Shown here: one piece after another, positions 9,101 through 17,021 of the stretch
How positions within the stretch are numbered: the stretch's first letter is position 1
How the letters are laid out: every line of letters starts with the position of its first letter
Source: Prevotella pectinovora
GTDB taxonomy: Bacteria; Bacteroidota; Bacteroidia; Bacteroidales; Bacteroidaceae
Reading direction: 5' to 3'
NCBI RefSeq assembly: GCF_000834015.1
Contig: NZ_JXQI01000088.1
Coordinates: forward strand, 1-64,000
DNA: 64,000 nucleotides
Translations under genes and position numbers: made by a program
The notes under the pieces: model-generated
The model's database searches: none
What the model saw: only the letters and a program-made list of their open reading frames with translations
Told to the model about the DNA's origin: nothing

Positions 9101-9170
9101 TTTTCCCCCACAGCGTGGGGAACGAATCCCCCTAATGTGGGGTTTCATTCCCCACGCTGTGGGGAATTTT
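9101..9170. repeat. Double-hairpin repeat (CCCCACGCTGTGGGG type), copy 1
   Basis: An outer inverted repeat (TTCCCCACGCTGTGGGG and its complement) encloses an inner CCCC-TAATGT-GGGG hairpin. A near-identical copy lies at 28914-28975. Both lie downstream of secreted-protein genes. Confidence 0.75.
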
Positions 9171-9316
9171 CGTAGTGTATCTGTCTGTATGTGTTCTGCG
9201 AAATTGTTCAGGATGTATAGAATCAAGTGATGATGGAATAATTGACGGAGGTCGTCTGGCCTCCCAAAGAAAACGATCAGGTTACCGTAATGCTGCAATC
9301 CGGATATTCCAATAAT

Positions 9317-9499
9317 CCCAAATCGGTCATTAGGGCTTGCATGGATTTTGTTTTTTAGAAGAGTGGATTTTGTTTGGCTTTTAATGAGTAATAGCGGGCT
9401 ATTGCGAATTAAAAACGAGCAAAAGACGCCTTATAAAAAGCAAAAGACTGCAAGCAGTTATTAAAATTATACATTAAACGGCCTAATGACCGATTTGGG
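9317..9499. mobile_element. 183-bp MITE (family A), complete copy 1
   Basis: The ends are inverted: it begins CCCAAATCGGTCATTAGG and ends CCTAATGACCGATTTGGG, a perfect 18-bp match. It is flanked on both sides by ATAAT (9312-9316 and 9500-9504), consistent with a 5-bp target duplication. The interior is AT-rich with small hairpins (AATAGCGGGCTATT) and encodes nothing credible. Other complete copies are at 58633-58815 and 59385-59566. Confidence 0.85.
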
Positions 9500-9550
9500 A
9501 TAATAATATGGATTGCTTTTTTCCTACAGTAACCTGGTCGTTGTTTATCG

Positions 9551-9613
9551 CCAAACGTTCATTAGGCAGTTTGGGGATTTTATGACTGCTTGCAGTCTTT
9601 CGTTTTTTATAAG
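9551..9613 (-). repeat. Inverted fragment of MITE family A
   Basis: Reads as the reverse complement of the right part of the MITE (TGACTGCTTGCAGTCTTTCG, TTTTTATAAG), joined to a degenerate end-like CCAAACGTTCATTAGGC. It lies directly downstream of the minus-strand gene ending at 9636. Confidence 0.6.
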
Positions 9614-9635
9614 ATCTCTTTTGTCAGTCAGGAGG

Positions 9636-11969
9636 TTATAAACCGGCTTTGATCTCCCATTCCCCTTTTTCAGAAGTAACCTTGATGATATTGACACCTT
9701 TGACATTCTGCAATGGAATAGAAGCCAGATGACTGTCAGGACGGGCAGAGTTGATTCTGCGGCCGGCAGCATCGTATACCTCAATGGCGGTAATCCTCTC
9801 GCCACCCACGGTGGCAAGGTTTATGTATCCGGCGTTGCGCTCCATTATTATGCCCGGCTTCTTTATCATGCTCTGGCTGACAGAGGCAGAATTCTTGTCG
9901 TCAGTAATACTGAGCACGTGCCATCCGCCATTTGGCTTTAGGCTCGACATGGATGCAGAACCAAGCATCAGTCTGCCGTCAAGAACCTCAAGATTTCTTA
10001 CGCCATACTGCTGTGCATTGTTGAAGCCGTTCTCGGTGATGTATTTCGGAGCCTCTTCCTCGTCGGTCATGCGCAGAAGTTCAAAGCCCTCGTCATTCGC
10101 GTCAAGGCCGGTGAGCAGTTTCGACAGTGTGGCAAAGCTTGCGTCGCCCACGAGGTTCGAACCTGCAGCATCGGCAAGGTTAGACAGGTCCATCGTACCT
10201 ACATACATATTGCCGTCATATTCCTGGATTGCCCATATATATATGGTCCAGAGGTTTCCAAAGCCTCCTCGTCCCCACTTGGCTTCCAGTCCGCTAGGTT
10301 CCAGTTCCCAGTTTTCAATTTTTCCTTCCTTGTCGTATACAGGTTTCGGGTTCGTAGTGTCACCATAGAGCAACTCATAGTTGTTGTCTTTGTCGATGCG
10401 CCAGAACGACGGTGTGCGGTAGTTGCCGAGAATGAAAGCCAGGGCGTCAGGCGAGGTCAGGGATCCGTATGTTGACTGTGCCGTAGAGAGCACATAATAG
10501 TTAGGACAGAACACTCCCCAATACAGATGGTTGCGCCACTCATGGAATCCGGCGACGGAGGTAATCGAACGGCCGAGCGTTTTTGTCGGCTCCGCCACAT
10601 CACTTGTCCATACTTTAGGCCACATCTCGCTGTCGATGCTGACTGGAGTGAAGCCTCCTTCAGGAATTTCCGGACTGACATGAACGGCAGACACCGTTGC
10701 CCACGTTCCTATATATATGCGGTTGTTGAAACAGGCAAGTTCTGCCGCCTCGTTGTCTACGAGTCCCACGATATGGAATTTCCACGGGTCATTCTTGTCG
10801 CCATACCAGCGGAGCAGTGCACCGATCTTCTTGCCTGTGGTAGGATGCGTTATGCCCACGGTGACGTAGAGAACATTGTTTACTACTCGCCATCGTCTGA
10901 CGTTCACCACCTTGCATCCGTCAACGTCGCTCAGGCTGCTGACTCCCAGAATGCGGTCGTTGTCGGCATCGTATGCCACGAAGGCAGCCGAAACCTTGGA
11001 GTCCCAGTCGCTGGCATACAGGCCTGGTCCGCCGAAGAACACTACGCCGTTAAGGATGCCGCAGGAGCGCAGTCCCTGACAGTTTTTCAATATCGGATAT
11101 TCATCTATCGACGGTGTTATGTCGGTGACGATGCCCGATTTCGTGTCATAGCTGTATATGCGAGGCGGACGTATGTCGGCATACTTGCTGTTCTCATCGC
11201 CGTCGGCATAGGCTTCCTTGGCATAAGTAGACTGTCCGTATTCGCATGCCCAGCACTTGTTTTCGTATGGCACATTGTCGCCCACGCCCGGCTGCACGAA
11301 ACTGCCATAGCCCTGCATGCAGAGATAGTTGTTGTTGGTAGACCAGTAGAGCTTGTCTTTGTATGTACCCATTCCCCATGCGTAGGAGCCGTTGCGCTTG
11401 CCGATAGCGCCATTGCTCTCCAGCTCCTCGATCTCCTGCAGAGACAGTCCGGCGGGCACGTATTTGTTCTTCTCGTTTGCCAGACCGTAATATGCCTCGT
11501 CGATAGGTGCCTGGTATATGGTGTCAACGGTCAGTCCGTTGTCGGGGTCCATATCCGGACGCACACGGTTTTCTATCTGGAATACATAGAGCGGATACAC
11601 CTTCTTCATATATTCGAGCATTTTTGTCAGGTCAGCTCCGGTAATCCCTAACTTGTCCAGTATCTCAAGCAACTTGCCCAGCACGTCCCCATTGTCATTA
11701 GGCGTGTTTCCGTTGCCATAAGATTCTTTCATGGCAAGCTGATGGATTTTCACCAGTGCTTCACGGCCGCTGGCTGTATCAAGCTTTGGCCACAGTGTCG
11801 TGACGAAATGTACAAACGGTCTGCTGTCTCCCGTCTTGTCGTTTAGTGAGATGACAGAGCAGAAGTCTTTCACCTCTGTTCGTTGAGGCATACAGATGTT
11901 TCCACCGAGTGCCCCGGCCGAAGTCATAAGTCCTAAAATACTTATGATGATGTTTTTTCTGATTTTCAT
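9636..11969 (-). CDS. Large secreted protein of unknown function, probable beta-propeller
   Basis: A 777-residue protein with a signal peptide (MKIRKNIIISILGLMTSAGALG). The middle has repeated beta-rich segments ending in phrases such as GTYKDKLYWSTN, CGILNGVVFFGGP, NNRIYIGTW, WRNHLYWGVF and YDGNMYVGTM, spaced like propeller blades. The last 50 residues (ITAIEVYDAAGRRINSARP, ending EKGEWEIKAGL) resemble the C-terminal domains that type IX-secreted proteins of this phylum carry. I recognise no enzyme family. The promoter is at 12015-12046. It is unrelated in strand to the flanking sugar genes. Confidence 0.75.
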   Translation of the reverse strand: MKIRKNIIISILGLMTSAGALGGNICMPQRTEVKDFCSVISLNDKTGDSRPFVHFVTTLWPKLDTASGREALVKIHQLAMKESYGNGNTPNDNGDVLGKLLEILDKLGITGADLTKMLEYMKKVYPLYVFQIENRVRPDMDPDNGLTVDTIYQAPIDEAYYGLANEKNKYVPAGLSLQEIEELESNGAIGKRNGSYAWGMGTYKDKLYWSTNNNYLCMQGYGSFVQPGVGDNVPYENKCWACEYGQSTYAKEAYADGDENSKYADIRPPRIYSYDTKSGIVTDITPSIDEYPILKNCQGLRSCGILNGVVFFGGPGLYASDWDSKVSAAFVAYDADNDRILGVSSLSDVDGCKVVNVRRWRVVNNVLYVTVGITHPTTGKKIGALLRWYGDKNDPWKFHIVGLVDNEAAELACFNNRIYIGTWATVSAVHVSPEIPEGGFTPVSIDSEMWPKVWTSDVAEPTKTLGRSITSVAGFHEWRNHLYWGVFCPNYYVLSTAQSTYGSLTSPDALAFILGNYRTPSFWRIDKDNNYELLYGDTTNPKPVYDKEGKIENWELEPSGLEAKWGRGGFGNLWTIYIWAIQEYDGNMYVGTMDLSNLADAAGSNLVGDASFATLSKLLTGLDANDEGFELLRMTDEEEAPKYITENGFNNAQQYGVRNLEVLDGRLMLGSASMSSLKPNGGWHVLSITDDKNSASVSQSMIKKPGIIMERNAGYINLATVGGERITAIEVYDAAGRRINSARPDSHLASIPLQNVKGVNIIKVTSEKGEWEIKAGL

Positions 11970-12014
11970 AATGCCCTTATGAATTTAATTGTGACAAATA
12001 GTTTGTTGTTCCTG

Positions 12015-12046
12015 CAAATTTATGGAAATTATCAATATTTTACAAA
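12015..12046 (-). promoter_or_regulatory. Promoter of the 777-residue secreted protein
   Basis: The minus strand shows TTTG (12043-12046), 20 bp, then TAAATTTG (12015-12022), a good fit to the Bacteroidetes promoter. It lies about 45 bp before the start codon. Confidence 0.6.
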
Positions 12047-12214
12047 TGTATGATGCTTTTTAAAAATACTTATCATGAATATCGTATGAAAATGGTTTTT
12101 TTTTTGTGTTGCCGGGTAAATGTCATTGAAATGATAACGGACCAATTTGACAAGGCAACATTGGATAACTTCCTGACAGTACAATTGTTTCTATCTACTC
12201 TTTCCCGACAAGCA

Positions 12215-12240
12215 GATTGTGAACACGCGTGTTCACAATC
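12215..12240. promoter_or_regulatory. Perfect 26-bp palindrome
   Basis: The half-site GATTGTGAACACG is followed immediately by its exact reverse complement, with no spacer. There is no T-run, so it is not an ordinary terminator. It lies in the 370-bp gap between two minus-strand genes, about 100 bp beyond the 3' end of the gene at 12343. The form suits a dimeric DNA-binding protein. Confidence 0.6.
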
Positions 12241-12342
12241 TTAATTGGTCGCACATGCGCAGATGGCTTTCAGTGCCGAATTCTGATGCCCGATTGTGGT
12301 AGATGGAAACTGCCTCTTGATAGTTCGATTCTTCTGTAGCTA

Positions 12343-12918
12343 TTAGATTTCATCAAGCTGTTGGCTATTGTGTTTGTATGTATTTATACTGTCATTATAA
12401 TCTATGTGTAAATTGTAGTTATATGGAGCACGGATCCAAGTTTCATCATCCTGTGTTATGAAAAGGTCGATTGAACCATTTATTTCATCTTCATCATTTG
12501 CAGAAATAAATCTAACAGATTCCTTTCCGTCCTGTGTTCCAACATACATATCTTCAGAGTCAGAACCATATTTTATAGATAGCAAGTTTTTGACTTTAGA
12601 ATACTCTTGCTCTGCTATATCTTCGGAAACACCGCTGACCACAGCTTTTGCCCTATAGACTATCTTTGTCTTTGTATCATAAAAAACGAATATTGCTACT
12701 TCGTTCCCTACAAATGTTCCTTTGAAAGCTCGTGTTCCATTAGGGACACTAGAACTGGTAATTTTATCGTATTTACAACCTTTTGCAACCAATTTCGCTT
12801 GGAATTGTGCGATTGTGCCAGTAAGAGGAATACCCATAAATTTGATATGTGCATTGGATTGTGCGAATGATGCTATTGCAAAAATCAAGCAACATAAAGT
12901 AAAAAGAAGTTTTTTCAT
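12343..12918 (-). CDS. Small secreted protein of unknown function
   Basis: A 191-residue protein with a clear signal peptide (MKKLLFTLCCLIFAIASFAQ). The mature part opens HIKFMGIPLTGTIAQFQAKL, a pattern seen in small periplasmic proteins of Bacteroidetes, with alternating beta-strands (FVGNEVAIFVFYD, IVYRAKAVVSG). No catalytic motif is seen. The gene is visibly more AT-rich than the sugar genes on either side. Its promoter box is at 12945. No function can be given. Confidence 0.75.
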   Translation of the reverse strand: MKKLLFTLCCLIFAIASFAQSNAHIKFMGIPLTGTIAQFQAKLVAKGCKYDKITSSSVPNGTRAFKGTFVGNEVAIFVFYDTKTKIVYRAKAVVSGVSEDIAEQEYSKVKNLLSIKYGSDSEDMYVGTQDGKESVRFISANDEDEINGSIDLFITQDDETWIRAPYNYNLHIDYNDSINTYKHNSQQLDEI

Positions 12919-12944
12919 ACTATAATAATTTTGGTATTACTTTG

Positions 12945-12952
12945 CAAAAGTA
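12945..12952 (-). promoter_or_regulatory. -7 promoter element (TACTTTTG)
   Basis: The minus strand reads TACTTTTG, 27 bp before the start codon of the 191-residue secreted protein. No good -33 box is seen. Confidence 0.45.
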
Positions 12953-12972
12953 ATAAAAATCAGCTAATGTTG

Positions 12973-13074
12973 TTATGTGACAGGTAAAAATTTTACATAC
13001 TCCTCAATCCCATTCACCTCAACAATATCCACATCCCGGAGCAGCCGGATTTCGTCGGAGTCCGGCAGCATCAT
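12973..13074 (-). pseudogene. 33-residue ORF, possible gene tail
   Basis: Reads MMLPDSDEIRLLRDVDIVEV and onward to FLPVT before a stop. The composition (acidic, amphipathic) looks protein-like rather than random. It has no promoter or leader of its own and abuts a repeat upstream, so it may be the surviving 3' end of a lost gene. Confidence 0.25.
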
Positions 13075-13153
13075 TATGCAACTCCACCTGTTTTCACCCC
13101 ATACTGCTCATCCTCAAAAGTCAAAATATTGGGCAGGAAGCTGACAACAAAAT

Positions 13154-13234
13154 GTGCCCAGGTGGGGCAACGTGCTTGCCCATGTTGAGAAAGCAGCTTG
13201 CCCCAAGTGGGCAAGCACGTTGCCCCAAAATGGG
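13154..13234. repeat. GCAAGCACGTTGCCCC hairpin repeat, copy 1
   Basis: Contains GGGGCAACGTGCTTGCCC and, about 45 bp on, its inverted form GGGCAAGCACGTTGCCCC, joined by AGAAAGCAGCTTGCCC. A diverged copy lies at 60421-60497. It occupies the intergenic gap before the MFS gene. Confidence 0.8.
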
Positions 13235-13411
13235 AGAAAACCTCATGATATGGCATAGTACAAAAAAGCAGTTTCAGCGTCTTTATTTTTGATGATTTGC
13301 AGGACTGGTAGGATGAGCGGAGAACAGACTCAGGAGCATCCCGCCCCGTAAGGCAGATCACCCCAAAAGAGAAAGCAAACGAAAAGAAAACGAAATACAG
13401 ACATACACATT

Positions 13412-14785
13412 ATGGGAAACAACAAAAGCAGTCTGAAGAGCACCATCGCCGTGTCTCTCACCAACTATCTCGATGCCGGAGCCATCGTGGCAGGCGCAAG
13501 CGGATTGTCGCTTTGGAAAAACTATCTCTCGCTCACCGAGTCGCATCTCGGAATCCTCAACGCCATCAGCGCCAACTGTCTCGGTGCGGCGATAGGAGCC
13601 ATCATCGGTGGATTCCTTGCCGACAAATACGGCAGGAAGGCGATATACACATACAATATGCTCATCTATATGGTGGGCGTGCTGCTCGTGGTCTTCACCA
13701 CCAGCTTCCCCATGCTCCTCGCCGGATTCCTGGTCACGGGAGTCAGCGTAGGTGTGGGAGTGCCGGCATCGTGGACCTATATCTCTGAGAGTTCGGAGAT
13801 AGGCAACCGAGGCCGAAACATCGGCATCTCGCAGATGGCGTGGGGCATCGGACCGCTCATCATCCTGCTCCTGGGATGGTTTCTCGCTCCGCCTACCAAC
13901 AATGCCGAGGCAGGCTTCATGTTCCCCCTCGTCAGCCAGTCGGCAGTTCAGATTCTGGGTGATGCCGCCTCGCAGGACGCCATCAACGTGTTCAGCTCCC
14001 GCATTGTCTTCGCCTCCCTCTTCGTGGTGGCACTGATAGCCTGGCTGCTTCAGCGCCAGCTCGACGAGTCGGCAGAATGGAAGGCCACGCAGTCGCAGCA
14101 GACTTCAGATGAGCCGTCAGGCAAGAAGAGCGTCTTCGCCTCCTTCGGCACCCTGTTCTCCAACAAGGTCAACGTGCGCACGATGCTTTTCCTTGCCGGA
14201 ATGTATCTCACCTGGAACCTCGTCAGTTCGGTGATGGGCTTCTTCCAGCAGCATATCTACGAGACGGCAGGCGGACTTTCAAACGGCGAGGCAAACATGC
14301 TCTCAGCCGGACAGTGGGTGATAATAATCTTCATGACCTTCGTGTTCTCGATGCTCGTAGACAAGGTGAACCAGCGCCTGCTCTATATCGTTGGCGTGGG
14401 CGCTGCAGTGCTGGCTTGGGTGATGATAGTCACTGTGGGCATCGGCAGCATGTCGGGCCTGCTCTTCTTCACCCTGCTCTGGGGCATCCAGGGCGGAATC
14501 TCCGTGCAGGGCTTCTATGCGCTGTGGGCATCCGAACTGTTCCCGGCCAAATATCGTGCCGCCGCCCAGGGCGTGATGTTCTTCATGGTGCGCGGACTGT
14601 CGGCAGCCTGGGGACTGGTGTTTGTGAATATCTATGGCGAGGAAGGCGAGGGATTCACCCTTGCCGCCTATCTGATGATGGCGCTTCTCGTGGTGTCGCT
14701 TCTCATCGGAGCCATCTGGACCCCCAAGACCCGCGGCAAGTCGCTGGAGCAGATTACGGAAGAAAGATACGGAAAAGAAATATAA
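13412..14785 (+). CDS. MFS sugar transporter
   Basis: A 457-residue, 12-helix major facilitator of the sugar porter type. The loop after helix 2 carries GGFLADKYGRKAIY (the family's D-R/K-x-G-R-R/K motif), and helix 5 begins GNRGRNIGISQMAWG. It is the first gene of an operon and is followed after only 9 bp by GH78, so the transporter and the rhamnosidase are probably translated together. The likely cargo is a monosaccharide or short oligosaccharide released from the pectic glycan, carried across the inner membrane. The substrate cannot be read from sequence. Confidence 0.9.
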   Translation: MGNNKSSLKSTIAVSLTNYLDAGAIVAGASGLSLWKNYLSLTESHLGILNAISANCLGAAIGAIIGGFLADKYGRKAIYTYNMLIYMVGVLLVVFTTSFPMLLAGFLVTGVSVGVGVPASWTYISESSEIGNRGRNIGISQMAWGIGPLIILLLGWFLAPPTNNAEAGFMFPLVSQSAVQILGDAASQDAINVFSSRIVFASLFVVALIAWLLQRQLDESAEWKATQSQQTSDEPSGKKSVFASFGTLFSNKVNVRTMLFLAGMYLTWNLVSSVMGFFQQHIYETAGGLSNGEANMLSAGQWVIIIFMTFVFSMLVDKVNQRLLYIVGVGAAVLAWVMIVTVGIGSMSGLLFFTLLWGIQGGISVQGFYALWASELFPAKYRAAAQGVMFFMVRGLSAAWGLVFVNIYGEEGEGFTLAAYLMMALLVVSLLIGAIWTPKTRGKSLEQITEERYGKEI

Positions 14786-14794
14786 TACAACGAT

Positions 14795-16909
14795 ATGGAC
14801 AACAAGGCAACATGGATATGGTATCCCGGCGACTTTGAGGTGTGGCTCGGCAACAAGTTCAACAACCGCCGCACGGAGCGCGGAGCGATGTTTCCGCCGT
14901 TCTGGAAGCAAGACAGCCATTACGTCACAGTGGAGTTCTCCACCGCTGTGAGCCTCGACAAGGCAGAGACGATAACGATAGCCGCAGAGGGAGATTTCAA
15001 TTTCATGCTCGACGGCAAGCTGCAGTTCGGCATGCCCGGCAGGTTCACCGTGCCGGCAGGCGACCACCGTCTCAACTTCAAGGTTCACAACCAGTCGGTG
15101 CCGCCAGCCCTCTACGTGAAGGGCAGGACGATAAAGAGCGGCAACACATGGCTCGCCACCTATGAAGACAAGATATGGATAGACGAGAATGGCGTTGCCC
15201 ACGGTTCGGGAATCTACGTGCCCGCCGCGTCGTGGACCTTCGACAATATCGACACCCCGCCCTCGTCATACAGTCTGGAGAGAACGGAGATGCAGCCCGT
15301 TGGCAAAAAGCAGACGGGCAAGAACAAATGGCTGTTTGATTTCGGAATCGAAACCTTCGGCTATGTCAGGCTCAAGGGCGTGACAGGCATGGGAATATTG
15401 AACATATACTATGGCGAGAGCCGTGAGGAAGCCCTCGACATGGACCGCTGCGAGACCCTCGACCGCCTGGACCTCCGCGCCAACAGGTTTGCCGACGAAG
15501 AGGTGGAGATAGTGCTCGACGACAGCAAGGCGTTCCGCTACGTGATGGTGGAGGCAAAGGGGATGATAACATTCTCTGATGTGGCGATGGACTATGAATA
15601 TTCGGCGTTCAGCCACAAGAAGAGCGGTTCGTTCAGATGCGACGACCGCCGGCTCAACAAGATATGGCAGGTGGCGGCATATACCATGGACCTCACCACA
15701 CGCGAGTTCTTCGTGGATGGCATAAAGCGCGACCGCTGGACATGGTCGGGCGACGCCATTCAGTCGTATCTCATGAACTACTATCTGCGCTTCGATACCG
15801 ACTGCGTGCGCCGCACCATCCGTCAGCTCAGAGGCAAAGACCCCGTTACGGCACATGTCAACACCATCATGGACTACACGTTCTATTGGTTCAAGTCGGT
15901 GCTCGATTTCTATCAGTACACCGGCGACATCCGTTTCGTCAGAGAGATATACCCCAGGATGCAGACCCTCATGCAGTATGTCATCGGCAGACTCAATCCC
16001 GAGGGGATGGCAGAGGGAAAGGAAGACGACTGGATATTCGTTGACTGGGTGGATTTCCCTATGCACAAGCGCGGCACACTCTGTTTCGAACAGATACTGC
16101 TCTGCAAGGCATTCCAGACCATGCACACCTGTGCCGAGGTGCTCCGCGACAACCCGTTGCAGAACCCTCCGCAAGGCAGCATCACCACCGCTGAATACGC
16201 CAAGGATGCCGACCGCTACGGAAAGCTCGCCGCCGACCTCAAGTCAAAGCTCAAGCCCACCTTCTGGGACGACAGCCGCAGCGCCTTCATGCACGCCATA
16301 GAGGATGGCAGGATGAACCGTGACATCACGGCATTCCCAAATATGTTCGCCATAATATATGATATGGTGGACGACGATGACAAGCGCCGGATAATGGACT
16401 CCGTGATGCTGAATTCCGACATCGAACCCATCACCACGCCATATATGCGCTTCTACGAACTCGAGGCGATGTGCCGGATGGGATATCAGGAGCGTGTGCT
16501 GCCCGAGATTCTCGGCTATTGGGGAGGAATGATAGGCGAGGGAGCCACCAGCTTCTGGGAGAAATACAATCCCGCCGACCAGGGAGCAGAACATCTCGCC
16601 ATGTATGGCCGCCCCTACGGCAAGAGCCTCTGCCACGCCTGGGGAGCCAGTCCGATATATCTCATAGGCAGATATTTTCTCGGCGTCAGCCCCACCAAAC
16701 CCGGTTATACGGAATATGAGGTGCGCCCCGTGCTCGGCGGACTGAAACGGATGCAGGGCAGCGTGCCCACACCGTTCGGAGAAGTCAGAGTGAAGATGGA
16801 TGCCACCAGCGTCAGCGTGAAGAGCGATGGCGGAAAAGGCGTCCTCGTATTGGGAGACAGAAAATACGACATCCCCGTGGGCAAGGAGCTCCGCATAGAC
16901 CGTTTCTGA
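14795..16909 (+). CDS. GH78 family alpha-L-rhamnosidase
   Basis: A 704-residue protein with the full GH78 order: an N-terminal beta-sandwich (about 1-240), an (alpha/alpha)6 barrel (about 270-630) and a C-terminal beta domain (about 640-704). The acid region reads DGIKRDRWTWSGD (about 308-320), and a second conserved region is WEKYNPADQG (about 588). No signal peptide is present (MDNKATWIWYPGDF), so it should act in the cytoplasm on imported material, in keeping with the transporter 9 bp upstream. In B. thetaiotaomicron, GH78 enzymes remove L-rhamnose from RG-II chains. Confidence 0.9.
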   Translation: MDNKATWIWYPGDFEVWLGNKFNNRRTERGAMFPPFWKQDSHYVTVEFSTAVSLDKAETITIAAEGDFNFMLDGKLQFGMPGRFTVPAGDHRLNFKVHNQSVPPALYVKGRTIKSGNTWLATYEDKIWIDENGVAHGSGIYVPAASWTFDNIDTPPSSYSLERTEMQPVGKKQTGKNKWLFDFGIETFGYVRLKGVTGMGILNIYYGESREEALDMDRCETLDRLDLRANRFADEEVEIVLDDSKAFRYVMVEAKGMITFSDVAMDYEYSAFSHKKSGSFRCDDRRLNKIWQVAAYTMDLTTREFFVDGIKRDRWTWSGDAIQSYLMNYYLRFDTDCVRRTIRQLRGKDPVTAHVNTIMDYTFYWFKSVLDFYQYTGDIRFVREIYPRMQTLMQYVIGRLNPEGMAEGKEDDWIFVDWVDFPMHKRGTLCFEQILLCKAFQTMHTCAEVLRDNPLQNPPQGSITTAEYAKDADRYGKLAADLKSKLKPTFWDDSRSAFMHAIEDGRMNRDITAFPNMFAIIYDMVDDDDKRRIMDSVMLNSDIEPITTPYMRFYELEAMCRMGYQERVLPEILGYWGGMIGEGATSFWEKYNPADQGAEHLAMYGRPYGKSLCHAWGASPIYLIGRYFLGVSPTKPGYTEYEVRPVLGGLKRMQGSVPTPFGEVRVKMDATSVSVKSDGGKGVLVLGDRKYDIPVGKELRIDRF

Positions 16910-17021
16910 GGACGGCTATGGAGGAAAAGCCGCCTTCTGCGGAAATCGGGAGAAAACGACTTTTTTGAACAATGGACAATCTGGTAACGTGACACACGTG
17001 CCACACCCAACTAAAACAGAT

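Noticed and set aside
9101..9170. CRISPR-like repeat: the hairpin sequence recalls type I-E repeats with CCCCAC/GTGGGG.
   Set aside because: There are only two isolated copies 19.8 kb apart, with no regular spacers, no leader and no cas genes.
13074..13361. 95-residue minus-strand reading frame before the MFS gene.
   Set aside because: It is made up of the GCAAGCACGTTGCCCC hairpin repeat and has no protein-like features.
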